From contig JANTQF010000005.1 in assembly GCA_032988165.1 (NCBI GenBank), forward strand, positions 1 through 64,000: 64,000 bases of DNA, in the 5' to 3' direction. Shown one piece after another: positions 22,696 through 35,039 of the stretch. Position numbers and translations under genes: made by a program. Each line of letters starts with the position of its first letter. Positions within the stretch are counted from its first letter, which is position 1. The notes beneath the pieces are model-generated. The model saw only the letters and a program-made list of their open reading frames with translations, was not told the DNA's origin and did no database searches. The DNA comes from Emmonsiellopsis sp. PD_33 (lineage: Eukaryota; Ascomycota; Eurotiomycetes; Onygenales; Ajellomycetaceae).

Positions 22696-24046
22696 CTACC
22701 ACAGACGCAAACCCACGTTTCTAAATCGCGAGATGCAATGCCGCCAATATGGCACCGCATTCGTGTCCGTTTTCATAAGCCAGTATGAAAGCACGCCGAT
22801 AACCACAGCCAGGCCTATTGACCCCGCCGGTCTTCTGTACTTCCACATAACCCGGAGCGCCTTCTGCCGTAGCTCTTCTCTTCTGAGTTCCTGTTTCTGC
22901 TGCTCTAACAGATCCTTCGCTTCCTCTGGCGTTTCATGAAGACTTAGCCCTCTGCCTGTTTTGAGGACGCTGTTCTTGGAGATTTTCTTCCATGCGCGGC
23001 GCGGAAGGCTTTCGGGTGGGTGGGTGGAGTACAACGTCATCGTGCTGGCAATTAGACCTTCAAGGTCAAATGGTTGAGGTAACTTGGAAAGTGTAAAGTG
23101 CATCATTTCGGGTTCGTCGATGGGTATTTCGAAAAGCTCTTTTTTCCGGGACAGGACTATTGCTGCGAATAGATATATCGATACGACGGGTTCGTGGGAG
23201 AGGATGAAGTCATATAGTCTTGCTATATCTCCGTACTCTTCGATATCATGGGCGTAGAGGGTGAGGGTTGCTGCCAGCGCAAAAAAAGGCTTTGTGCCAG
23301 ACAAGTGACGGCACAGTTTTGGGTCGGCGGAGTCGAGAATGGCCGGGATGAGCTGGAGGTGTTTTAGGGCTGGGGAGAGGGTTGGCAGCATGTAGTCTCG
23401 TATGCGGAAGAGGGATATTCTTTCAAATGCGTGGGTGGCTTGTTCGGCGCCAAGAACGAGCAGCAGAACTTGAGCAATGTCGTGATATCCTTGGAAATAG
23501 CAGAGCATGGGATATGTTCTCAGAATTTTGGTGATGAGCTCTGATAGCTGTTCCTTTTTGGCATCTAGTTCCTTTTCAGTCTGGCCTAAAGTTACAGAAC
23601 TTGTCAGCCCTATTCACATAAGTTGAAAACTTAGAGCACCCTTACAGTTTGGATAATATACGAATGCACGATTGACATCCAATTTCACTTGTTCTTCGTC
23701 GCCATGTTTCGGGAGACTCGTCCACTCCGAGAACGCAGTGCCATCTATCTTCTGATCGCATCCCAATAAAATGGGCCCTGTACAGTGATGTTAGCTTACT
23801 CTCTGGACTGGAGAAAGGGACAGTTGCAGTCTTACAGGCAACTTGGCGGATATCATCACGCAGCAAGCCTCCTTCCGATGTAGAAAGCGATATCAACGCC
23901 TCAACATCCCGCGCCTTACAAGCCTGCAGAATCTCGTCTCGTTTTGGTCCATGAGAGTCGACAACGCTTGGGCCGTCAGGCCCGGTTCGGCGCGACCTAG
24001 ATAGCCCAGGGCCCGCCGAAGTTCTCCTGCCACTGTCCCTATCCAT
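22696..24046 (-). CDS. TBC-domain Rab GTPase-activating protein, tail-anchored (TBC1D20/Gyp8-like)
   Basis: Predicted to stimulate GTP hydrolysis on Rab1/Ypt1-type GTPases at the ER-Golgi. Exons (complement) are 24046-23836, 23777-23646 and 23585-22696, giving 410 aa. After a basic, disordered N-terminus, RQVAWPILLGCDQ opens the TBC domain. GYHDIAQVLLL is the second-motif glutamine-finger region, although the usual YxQG is FQGYHD as in the TBC1D20 class. A coiled Glu/Gln/Arg-rich stretch near 325-345 precedes a single hydrophobic segment (IGLAVVIGVLSYWLM) close to the C-terminus, as in TBC1D20. The IVxDxxR arginine-finger motif should lie near the exon 1-2 junction but is not canonical there, so catalytic competence is uncertain. 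Confidence 0.88.
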
Positions 24047-25312
24047 GGGCGAAATCGAATGGCAACAGAAACGGGGTGTTCAAAAATTTAAAAGCCCTTG
24101 TTGAAGCCTTTTGACGGATTTTTTTCGTCTCCCTCGAGGAAGCAAGAAAAAAAAAATATGAAACCAACAAATACAGGGATGGCTTCTTTCACCAGTTGGA
24201 TATGGGGTTTTTTTTTCCTCCTTCAACGCATTCGGCAATAATTCAATATGCCTATTGGTAGGGGGTTCACAGTGAGATTTTAGAAAAAACCACGGATGAC
24301 CTCATCCGGTTGAAGTTCGCGTATAATCCACGGCTGATAGATGGGTTTTCTCAGTGGATATACGCATACGTGGACGAGTCGGGGTGGTTAGGGCGGTGCG
24401 CCGAAAGAAACAACCAGATAACCAGAGACGACAATCCAGGATCTAAACTGGGGGCTTTGAGAAAGGAATGAAAGGCTGTATTTGTGTTGATAGAGCAAAG
24501 GGGTAGAACAGCGGGATGTACGGCTGCGGGCGGTGGCTAGGGGCGGCGGGTGCTGGATAAGAGCCCACGCCGTTTTGAATGGTGTTTTGAAGGGCAAGTT
24601 ATGTGCAGTGAAGAACAGGCGAGAATAATACACCAGCAACCAGTTAAACGTATTAGCTGCTGACAGACGCTTCTTGAGATTAAATACTCGAGAGTATCAA
24701 AGTCGATGTCGACGTCAATGGTTGCTGCGTTTTCTCAGGCTTGGCATTCATGAACTCGTTACTGCCACGCACCAACCTTGTATCGCGCACGCACCTGTCC
24801 GCTCGCTCTCAACGACCTCGCGAACTTCATCTTGACGTCCACACCCGGCCACAAAACATCTCCCAATCCTATTTTCAACGCGCATACCATTCCATATCAG
24901 ATTCAGACGGTGATTAGCCTACGCGCTTCTCTGGCCGCGGAATAGTTAACTACAGTTGATATAGTGAAGCAAACATGCTGTAGCTATGTAAGTTCCTCTC
25001 TTGTCCTTCTTTGTTTAACCCACAAGTCCAAGCCCGTGTGTTCCCCTCCATCAGCTACTCCTTATTGCTGCTAGTCTGGTCGTTTCTGTATATACCAGCT
25101 ACACGACAAGTTACTGTGTCTATTGCTGCATTTGAATCCATAACCCTTTGCTCCGTGTTCTTATTTGTTGCTTCCGTTTGCGCGTTCTTTGTTGGCACTG
25201 GCATCAATGCGCGCCCAGCATACCCTTAAGAATATTCGTCACACATCTTTTCCGGTACGGGTTGAATTAGTTTGATTCAAGGCAGAGCGGACGTTTTTGA
25301 ACTGGTTATGCC
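24047..25312. other. Divergent intergenic region
   Basis: About 1.27 kb between divergent starts. It contains a poly(A) run, a small hairpin (ATACTC/GAGTAT near 24683-24696) and a short hydrophobic frame (25011-25229) that I judge to be chance. It probably contains the promoter of the TBC gene and the promoter/5' UTR of the DDB1-like gene. Confidence 0.5.
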
Positions 25313-28300
25313 ATGTCTCTTCAAGCAACGTACCTAATCAACGGCAACTGGGCTTCGCGCCCAGTTGACATTAGGGAAGTAATGGAGACCAACACCAGGC
25401 CTGCTCAACCTCTTCCAAGCAACACAACAAGATGCAGGCCTCCCGCCACCGGTCTGCTTTCGCGGACCATTATGCCAAGTCCTGTGATCCACTGGATACT
25501 GCCGGCCCGTCTCAGACAGGAGGACAAGAATGATATCGTTTTTGTTGGCGAGAATTTTATACAGATCAAAGAACTTGTCCCCGGTGGGCATCTGGAGGAT
25601 ATTATCACCAAATCAGATTTTGATACCAAGATCCTTGCTGCCAAAGTTATCGGGTCCGTTCCTAGCATATTGGAGATACAGCTAAGACAGGGAACTGGAG
25701 GCACGCCGGAAAAGCGACCTGAAGATGGTTACCCCCCGCAAATCCTTGTTCTAGTCCTGGATTCTAAAGAGCTACTCTTCCTCTACACGGAAGCTGGACA
25801 GTCGGGGCGCCTAGAATTTACCCATGTTCGACGGCCTTTACCCGCCGATGTCAGCTCGCTCGAGGATTATGGGAGGCATATTGCTGTTGACCCAAGGTTG
25901 GTTTATATTCTTTGTTGACGTATCCGAATTCTTGCTAAGTTTCACACTGTATAGCTCGAGAGCTATAGCGGTTTCAGCAGCCCAGAAATTTTTCGGCATT
26001 TTCTCCCTAAAGTCTCCGGATGACATCAAGTCAGGGATGAAAACGGGACCAGTTAACCCAATCCATGAGGTACATATAACACAATCATAACTAAAAAAGC
26101 ATCGTGGTTGACACACCACAGGAACGTTTCTTCCGCACCGATGGCGACATAGTGGCAATGGAATTTCTTCATCCAGCCACCGGAGACGAGAATAGAGTCA
26201 TCCTGGTGATGCTTGTATCCCATCTTAGCAGAACTCATATTGTTTGCTATAATTGGAAGGCTTCAGAGGGTGTTGGGAAGATTGAGGGCAAAAAATTAAA
26301 GTCAAGGTTGCCATCGGAGTGCCAAATTCCTTTATTATTTATCCCATTGACCGCTGGTCCTTGCTTTCTTCTGGTTACACCAACGTCATTCAACCCCTAT
26401 GAAATCAATTTGGCAGACAATACAGCACTCGCAAAACCCAGAATGAGGGACCATGTGGCCGGCTCCCATGACACCTGGACATCATGGGTTCGGCCCCGGA
26501 GACATTCAAACCACAATGAAAAAGAAGATGACATTTACCTATGCAACCAAGATGGCAGGATGCTTTATCTAACGATAAATAAAGACACGAGGGATGTCAC
26601 CAGCAATCATCAAATAGATCCAATCGGTTGCAAGGTTGATACAGGATTCGCCATAGTCGACAAAGGCTTTGGATCTACCGGTGACTTTCTTGTGGCTGCC
26701 GGCTCCATGAGCGATGGTGGACTGTTTCTCCTACCAGCTAGAAAGAGTACGCGATGTCTACAGAGGATCCCCAATTGGGCTCCCGTTTTTGATTCTGTCG
26801 TTATCAAAGCTCCCTACTCTGGCAGTGGCGAAAATAACCCAAAAAATGAGAATGGAGATTTGGACTTTGCTTTCGACCGAATATTTGCCTGCTCCGGCAA
26901 TAATCTCGATCGTGGGTCAATCACAGAGTTGCGCCATGGGCTTGAAGCGCGTGTCGGATGGATGATTGACCAGGAGGACTCGGGTGTTCTGGATGTTTGG
27001 GCCGCTCCGAACTTACAAACAGGAGGCACCTTTTTCTTGTTCTCCAACCCAGTGTCATCTTCCGTAATTTCCGTGCCAACTGATCCTGCCGAGGATCCAT
27101 ATGCAATGAACGATGAAGAGATCGGCCTCAATTTCGATATCCAAACTATTTCTGCTGGAGCTTCTCAAGAAGGGGTGATCATTCAGGTGACGGGCTCTTC
27201 TATTCATCTCTCTGCTCCGCAGAACCCGTCTCTCCGCTTTTCAACACAGTGTCAAGGCCCGAACGAGCGTATAATTGCTGCTGCTGTAAAAGGAAGTTAT
27301 TCCCTTTTTGCCGTGGCAGTCAGGACAGAGGATAATATCCATATTCACCTTCGAAAGGTGGAGATAAGCGATAATGGCCTTCAATGCCCGTCGGTTGGCC
27401 AACCTCTTCCACTTACTTGCGAACCCATCAGTCTCACAATCGAACAAGTAAACTCATGCCCCGTCCTATTTATTGGGGCGAGTGATGGCAAAGTCCTAGT
27501 TGCGCGGATTGACCTGAATCAAGGCCTTGTACCCTCCTCTGAACAGGAGATTAGCCTACCCTCAGGAAATAATGAGTCCAAGGCTTGTGAGGCCTTCACT
27601 ATGCTCTCGGTATCCCAACATGGAAGGGCGAAAACCTCACTGTTTTGTGGACTTCGTAGCGGTTACGTTGTTTCATTCAGTGTTCATTTTGACGACGTTT
27701 CTGGTACAATTGGTATGGCCACTAACATCGTTTACTCCTACTGCCAGCATGCTAATTTTTCATCTCTTCCAGGATTAACTCAGACTGGATCCCGTAAGCT
27801 AGGTGATACTTCCATTCGAATCCGCAGGTATGAATCGGACCCAACGTTTGGTATTGTAACCTGTGGTCGCGGATTCTGGCGGTTGTCGCACATCGAAGAC
27901 GAGAACTCGGAGCAATTTGTGCTTGATAAAATTTGGTTCACTGACCAAAATAATGTAAGTGTTAACAGACTATGCATCTAGAATGAGCCGTATGACTGAC
28001 ATTACGTTAGCCTGGCCGTATGCAATCCAGTGTTGATGTCTTCACCTGCGTCGACTCTCATCCCGATCCTCACCAGGGAGCCCTTGGAGGGTCCCTGGTA
28101 TGCATTACGAAAAATCAGTTGCTATGTTGCACCTTAGACAAAACACCGAAAACGGTTCCACGGCAAATTATTCTGCCCGGCAGCCCGGGCCGTATAATCT
28201 ACTCCGAATACCTCAAACGCCTTGTTGTGTCCTATAATGTCGTGGAAATGGAGTCGACCCCAGAGTGCACGAAACGGTGGATCCGCCCTCGCATAGATTT

Positions 28301-29456
28301 CATAGACCCAGACTGCGAGATATTTATACCTTCTAGCCCCGTAGATGTGGGCGATGACCCGGAAAACATATCAGATCCGCAGCCCAAACCACAGAGGCCT
28401 ACCGGTGCGTCTGGCGAGATCGTCAAGGCGATTCTAGACTGGACCGTCACCCACGGAGAACACGCCTATCATATGCTTGCAGTTGGGACAAAGCAACCAC
28501 ACTCTACCAACAGGGGGCGGATGATATATATCATAGCCCGCCCGAACGCCCAACACCCTGCACACATAGATGCGGTCGAGAAATATATCCATACCTACAA
28601 TGATCCTGTCAGATCAATCGCGGCCTTCAAACCAAGTTCGCTAGTGCTGGCTATCGGACGTGATCTCATTTTCCAAACCTACGACCCGAGGAAGAAATTC
28701 GTTAAGCTCCCGCCATACCGCTTGGAATCTGACGCTGTGGCCGTAAGCGTCAAAGAACCATATATATACGTCTTGACCGTCAATAATTCCCTTTGTATTC
28801 TACAAGTCACCGATGGCAGCCTGACGTTGCATGCACAAGATGGATCAGACAGAACAGGGTTAGATCTCGTGAATCTACAAACGGACTCCCAGATAACAAT
28901 GACCTCCAACCTTGGTGGCGCCATCATCGGCCTGTCGGAGATAGGGCTGACGCCTGAAGAAAAGTTGCTCCAGCAAGTCTTCGCCGCACATATGCCACTG
29001 TATCCGATCCGATTGTGTAGAAGCACGCGGCCGGCAATCCCCGGTGTTTCAGAGGTAGTATACGGCACTACTATTGGCGGCACGGTCTATCGCTTCACAA
29101 CCATTTCCGAGAAGGAATGGCGGCTGCTAAAGTACATACAAAACCTCTGCATCAAAGATCCGCTCGTCTGCCCGCTGGCAAGACGCAGAAGAAGAAGCAA
29201 ACAGGATGCGTGGGACGTGACGATCTCGAAGCCCAGCTCGTTGCATGTTGATGGTGATATTCTTAGCCGGCTGGCTGAGAGAGGGATCGGGCATTTGAGG
29301 TTGTTGGTGGGCGCGGAGGATATGGATGAGGGTGGTCGTGGAGCGGAGAAACTGGCAAAGTTTCGAGAGTATGCGGCTGCCGTGGTGCCGGATGCAGAGG
29401 ATCCGTTTGCTGCGGTTGCGACGTGGATGGGATGGTTGTTACAGGTCTCGTTGTGA
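25313..29456 (+). CDS. DDB1/CPSF-A superfamily protein with Mms1 N-terminal-like region
   Basis: A large WD/beta-propeller protein of the DDB1-Rse1-Cft1-Mms1 superfamily. Exons are 25313-25896, 25955-26069, 26122-27954 and 28011-29456, giving 1325 aa. The N-terminal third resembles the Mms1_N/CPSF-A propeller: HWILPAR, DIVFVGENFIQIKEL, then DPSSRAIAVSAAQ across the first intron. The C-terminal part (GTTIGGTVYRF, EKEWRLLKYIQ) fits the CPSF-A C-terminal region. Mms1 acts with cullin Rtt101 at stalled forks. Orthology to Mms1 itself rather than a filamentous-fungal paralogue is inference, since sequence is weakly conserved outside these blocks. All introns are in the first two thirds and have classical splice sites. 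Confidence 0.8.
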
Positions 29457-30425
29457 TGGGGGGGTCTTGTTATGTAGGGGGTATCAGGGGTTGGATGGCG
29501 TTCTCCCTCCTCCCTTGTCCGAGGAGACAGTTGCACGGGGTTTGTTTTCTTCTTTCTTATTTGAGTGCCTGTTTATACTGAGTCCCCTTTTCGTCTTTAT
29601 TGGGAGTCAGTTATGTGGTGTATGGATCAAAGGCGAGGCTGTTTCGGCATTACGGGTTGTTAAGGCATGTCAGATTACATTTGGACAGTATGGATGGAAT
29701 ATGTGCAGTCCCAGCACAAAAGATACTATGAAGTTCAGCAAGTGAGATACAAAGCTCGGCCGAGTCGAGTACGAGCGCAAAGAAATCCGAACTAGCCACC
29801 CCAAAATAATAATAAGATAAAATATGATAAAATAAAATAAAATAAAATAAAATCCAAATAAGCCAACGCCGGCAATATCCCTATATTTACTGGTTGTTCA
29901 GTTCTCGTCTCTCCCCTTTTAAATAAATAATAGTTGTGCTCGCTTGGCCGTGCAGTCTCCCCCACCCAAGGTTGCGCCCAAACCTTGAGCCTCGCAGACA
30001 AACATTTTTTTCAACCCAAACCTCAACACATCCCACTCTTCCCCAGACGCCCTGAGCTGCGGGACAATATCTGCACACACAGCAGCGAGGAAAAGAGAAA
30101 GGCAAAAATACCCCCCGTGCCTTTCATCTCTCCTGTCCTGGTCTTCGTCTCGACACACACAGAGCACCACGCACACACAGTTTTTCCGAATCTCGCTGAT
30201 GTCACCGCATTTGCCCTCGAGGAACCTCACGTCGAATTTTACCAGCACTCCTCCACCACCACACCCTCCGGCCACGCTCCACGCCTCGCACTCGTTACGG
30301 GCTATATTCGCTACGCACTGAACTTGGGAATCCTCCTCGCGTAACTACCACATACTACTAAACACCCGTACAACCCGTACCCTTCTTAACACCAACACCC
30401 TCCCTGTGAACACCCAACCGCAACC
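29457..30425. other. Intergenic and eIF5B leader
   Basis: The first part is the 3' flank of the DDB1-like gene, with an AAAATAAAAT run at 29817-29853. From about 29930 a C/A-rich leader runs into eIF5B. Several short frames are present but no supported gene. Confidence 0.55.
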
Positions 30426-33400
30426 ATGGCGCCCAAAAAGAAGGGAAGCAAGAAGCAGCAGGAGGACTGGGAAGCTGAGCTGGGCGAAGACGTGCCCTCA
30501 GCCACTGCCACCCCGCCTACCGAGGAAAACGCCAACGGCAACGAGAATGCCGATGCCAACAACGACGACGCGGACGGAATGGGCGGCGGCCTCCTCGCCG
30601 CGCTGAAGAAGAACAAGACCCGCAAGGCGAAGAAGGGCAAGCCGGTCGATAATGACTTTGTCGAGGGCGAGGATCCGTCTGCTGGCGCCGCTGCTGCTGG
30701 TAAGGAGCCGCTGGAAGGTGGCTTTGAGGCCGACGAGGATGATGTGTTTGCGGGCAATGGGGGGAAGAAGATCCAGCCTGCTGCTGCGGCGGCGCCGGTG
30801 AAGGGGGGGAAGGGCGCGAAGGATCAGAAGCAGCTGAAGGGGGATGAGGAGGAGGGCGAGGGCGGGAGGATGAAGACGAAGAAGGAGAAGGAGAAGGAGA
30901 AGAAGGAGAGGGAGAAGCAGAGGAAGAAGGAGCAGGTGGGTTTTTTCTCCTCTTTTTTTATATGTTTTTCATATCTTTTTATATCTCGTGATTCTACGGG
31001 TTTGCTGATTTGATATCTTTTTATCTATACAGGCTGCAAAGAAGAAAGGAGCAGCTCCCGCCGCACCAAAAGCTGAACCCGCCAAACCCACGCCAGAAGC
31101 TAAACCCGAAGCTGCAGCTCCCGCACCTGCGGCCGCTGAAGCCCCCGGAAAGAAGAAGAAGGTCCCCGCTCACCTCGCCGCCATTCAGAGACAACAAGAA
31201 GCCCTCCGACAACAACAGGAGGAAATCGCCCGCCTGGAAGCTGAAGAACGCGAAGCTGCTGAAGCACGCGAGAAGGAACTAGCTGAGGAAGAGCGCAAGA
31301 AGGAAGAAGCCAGACAGCGGAAGAAGGAAAAAGAGCGCGAGAAGAAGGAGCAGTTGAGAAAGGAGGGCAAATTGCTTACCAAGGCGCAGAAGGAGGCCAA
31401 GGAGCGCAATGAGCTGAGAAAGCAGCAGATGCTTGCGGCGGGTGCGCTGGTTGCTGGTCTCGAGGAGTCGACGGAGGAGAAGAAGAAGCCTGTTTATGAC
31501 AAGAAGAATGATAGTAAGAAGAAGCGCGGGGGCAAGAAGCCGGAGGAGGACCTGGAGGCTGCGGCCGCGAGGGCCGAGGCTCAACGGTTAGCGATGGAAG
31601 CGGAGAAGGCGAAGAAGGCGGAGGAAGAGAGGAAGAAGGCTGAGGCTGCTGCGGCGGCGGCGGCTGCGGCTGCGGAAGAGAGCGATGATGGTGTCAAGGA
31701 CAGCTGGGATATGTCGTCTGATGAGGAGGGAGAAGGGGAGGAGAAAAAGGAGCCTGCTAAGGCGGGAGCCGCCCCCTCGAAGGCACAGGGTAGCAGTGAA
31801 GCTTCTGCGGAGCAGTCTGAAGAGGAGGAGTCATCTGAGGAGGAATCCGATGATGAAGAGACTACTGCCACCCAACGGGCATTGGCTCAGAAGAAAGCTG
31901 AAGCTGCTGAGCGGAGAAGAAAACAGCACGAGGAGGCCCTTGCTGCTCGATCGGAAGATAACCTCCGCTCCCCCATTTGCTGTATTCTTGGCCACGTCGA
32001 TACCGGTAAAACTAAGCTTTTGGACAAGGTCAGACAAACGAACGTCCAGGAAGGAGAAGCTGGTGGTATCACGCAGCAGATTGGTGCTACTTACTTCCCC
32101 ACCGATGCTCTGCAGCAAAAGACCGCTGTCGTTAACAAGGATGGTTCGTTCGAGTTCAAGGTCCCTGGTCTGCTTGTTATTGATACGCCTGGTCACGAGT
32201 CTTTCTCCAACTTGCGTTCTCGAGGTTCTTCGCTGTGTAACATCGCCATTCTGGTCGTTGATATTATGCACGGCTTGGAACCACAGACTCTCGAGTCTAT
32301 GAAGCTGCTCCGTGACAGGAAGACACCGTTTATTGTTGCGCTGAACAAGATTGATCGTCTATACGGCTGGAAGAAGATTGATAACAACGGGTTCCAGGAC
32401 AGTTTGGCGTTGCAGAATAAGGGTGTCCAAAACGAGTTTAGAGACCGTGTCGAGAAAACCAAGCTCGCGTTCGCTGAGCAAGGTTTCAACTCGGAATTGT
32501 ACTGGGAGAACAAGTCTATGGCCCGGAACGTCTCGCTGGTTCCTACTTCTGCACATACTGGAGAGGGTGTTCCTGACATGCTCAAGCTCCTTGTTACCCT
32601 TACGCAAGAGCGCATGACCAACAAGCTCATGTACCTTTCCGAGGTCGAGTGTACTGTTCTCGAGGTCAAGGTCATCGAGGGTCTGGGTACCACCATCGAC
32701 GTTGTCCTCTCCAACGGTGTCCTCCGCGAGGGTGATCGTATCGTCATGTGTGGTCTGAATGGAGCCATCGCAACAAATATCCGTGCCCTCCTAACCCCCG
32801 CACCACTCAAAGAACTGCGTCTCAAATCGCAATACGTGCATAATAAGGAAGTCAAGGCCTCCCTCGGTGTCAAGATCGCTGCCAATGACCTCGAACACGC
32901 CATTGCCGGTTCCCGCCTACTCGTTGTCGGTCCTGACGACGACGAAGAAGATCTTGAAGACGAAGTCATGTCCGATCTTGAGAACTTGCTTAGCAAGGTA
33001 TCCAAGGATAACCGCGGTGTCAGCGTCCAAGCATCCACGCTTGGCTCCCTTGAAGCCCTTCTCGAGTTCCTCCGCTCCTCTAAGATTCCCGTCGCTAACA
33101 TCTCCATTGGCCCGGTGTACAAGCGCGATGTCATGCGCGCGGGCACCATGTTGGAGAAAGCTAAGCAGTTTGCCGTCATGCTCTGTTTCGACGTCAAGGT
33201 AGACAAGGAGGCGCAGGCGTATGCTGACGAGGTCGGTATCAAGATCTTCACAGCTGATATTATTTATCACCTCTTCGACGACTTTACGAAACATATGGCT
33301 CAGATTGCGGAGCAAAAGAAGGAGGAAAGCAAGCTGCTTGCTGTCTTCCCATGCGTGCTATCGCCTGTGGCGGTGTTTAACAAGAAGGACCCCATCGTTA

Positions 33401-33808
33401 TCGGCGTTGATGTTACCGAGGGCTCGCTGCGTCTCCTCACGCCCATCGCAGCTGTAAAGACAAATCCCGTTACCGGTCAAAAGGAAATTATTAACCTAGG
33501 CAGAGTGTATGTCTTCCCTTTCCCATCTCTCATGAATCCGCACAAACTAACGCATAAACAACAGCCAATCTATCGAGCGCGAACACAAGCAACTCCCCGT
33601 CTGCAAAAAGGGCCAGCCGTCCGTAGCCATCAAGATCGAGGGCCCCAACCAGCCGCTCTACGGTCGCCAGCTCGAGGAGAAGGATGTTCTGTACTCGCTC
33701 ATCTCGCGCGCGAGCATCGATACCCTCAAGGAGTTCTATAGACCTGAGGTCACCATGGAGGAGTGGGCGCTTGTGAAGAAGCTGAAGGTGCTGTTTGATA
33801 TCCCTTGA
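30426..33808 (+). CDS. FUN12: Eukaryotic translation initiation factor 5B
   Basis: GTPase that joins the 60S subunit to the initiation complex. Exons are 30426-30935, 31033-33506 and 33565-33808, giving 1075 aa. The first ~470 residues are a low-complexity Lys/Glu/Ala-rich region with repeated KKEKEREKKE blocks, as in all eIF5B N-termini. The G domain shows GHVDTGKTKLLD near residue 490, DTPGHESF and NKIDRLYGW. Domain II, domain III and domain IV follow, ending KKLKVLFDIP. The last intron splits a Val codon before QSIEREHKQLPVCKKG. Repetitive GAGAAG codons in the 5' half make this part prone to length variation. Confidence 0.97.
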
Positions 33809-34212
33809 TTTTTCTACTTTTGCTCTGGGTTGTGGGTTCTGTGATGATGGGATGATGGGGGAAGGGGTGGAAGTGTGTATGGTGTGTATGATCTTTTTTT
33901 TTTTTTTTCATGATGTGGTTTTTATTTATTTAAACGCCTGGAACGTTTTTCATTTATGTGAAGAGAAAAAAAGAATTTAAATTGCTCCTTAATATATCAT
34001 CCATGTCATATCATGTTCTCTACTCTTTCATTTTACAGCTTTTTAGATATTCTACAAAACTTCCACTGCTTTACTTCGTCCGTTGTGTATAGGATGGGAG
34101 TTTGCTATTGACAATATACCGTAGCTATTTATTTTCCGGGCTCCTCGTCGTTGATAGCTAATCGCAGGAATCCCACATGCAAATCTTCTTGGTGTTTAAG
34201 CTCGTACTCTTC
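33809..34212. other. Intergenic, convergent 3' flanks
   Basis: T-rich sequence downstream of eIF5B and of the viroplasmin-like gene. No gene is seen. Confidence 0.6.
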
Positions 34213-35039
34213 TTAGGGAGCTATCGTCAGAGTTCCAACATACGGAAGGCTGGCTTCGTCGTTTTCAGGCTCGTACTCTTCTTCAGAAGCAAAGTACAGG
34301 AGTCCCGTACACGCAAGGTCAGGCAAATACCCAGCTTCATGTTCAGGCTCGTCATCTTCTCCAGTTCCCTCGTCCTCTTTGGGCACAAACCCTCCAGTAT
34401 CAAATTTCATATCCTTAAATTCCCATCCATCATCCAATTTTTCTCTGATCACTCCTCGCCATAAATCAGCGTACGTGTCTTTCCACTCCTTAGTAGAAAA
34501 TCGTGCTCCGAGCTTGGTGCCAAGCCACTGCTGATCCAATGCTTTTCTAATCTCTCTTCGCCATGTATCAGCGTGCGCGTCTTTCCACTCCTCAATAAAA
34601 CGTCGTGCTTCAAGCTCGGTGTCAAACCGCTGATGACATGCGGAATCAACCCCTTCAACCGCCGCTTTCGCATCACTGTGTAACAACACCCTGTAAGCTG
34701 CCCTGTGTTTGATCTGAAGGAAGAGGGAAGAACAAAAATGCCATACGTCCAGTCCTTGAAAATCCCAGCATTTTTGCCATAGGCAACGGCATAATAATCG
34801 CCTCTAGGTGACTGCAGAATCTTCTTTTCCTCTGCCGCATCTAGAGCTCTGAGGTCTACTTCCACGTCCGTGAACCCTCTTCTTTTCATCGAACGCCAGG
34901 CGGCTCTGAAACTGCTGAATTTTTTATGGTTGGCGAAATTGCATTCTGTCACTCGGGGGTGCGCGTGGGCCCTATTTATACACGGATATTTTACAAGTAA
35001 GCATGTTGAATCCCATATTTTGGTCTCATTTTCGCCCAT
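34213..35039 (-). CDS. Viroplasmin-like (RNase HI N-terminal-like) domain protein
   Basis: Exons (complement) are about 35039-34747 and 34702-34213. From the ATG at 34889 the product is 210 aa; from the upstream ATG at 35039 it is 260 aa. The start is unsettled because the extra N-terminal part is not recognisable. Residues following DYYAVAYGKNAGIFKDW, continued after the intron by a GVDSACHQRFDTELEARRF segment, match the small viroplasmin/RNase HI N-terminal fold that binds RNA-DNA hybrids. No RNase H catalytic domain follows. Downstream of the fold a ~33-residue unit occurs twice in tandem (EWKDAHADTWRREIRKALD and EWKDTYADLWRGVIREKLD), then an acidic tail. Fungal genomes carry many such stand-alone domains of unknown role. 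It lies 0.7 kb from a dead transposon. Confidence 0.7.

Noticed and set aside
25011..25229. 72-aa hydrophobic frame upstream of the DDB1-like gene
   Set aside because: No homology cue, no splice link to the main frame; at most an upstream ORF.
29887..30344. Frames in the eIF5B leader
   Set aside because: Overlapping on both strands, low complexity, no domain.
31021..33315. Several antisense frames up to 352 aa in eIF5B
   Set aside because: Shadows of the repetitive GAG/AAG-rich and biased coding strand.
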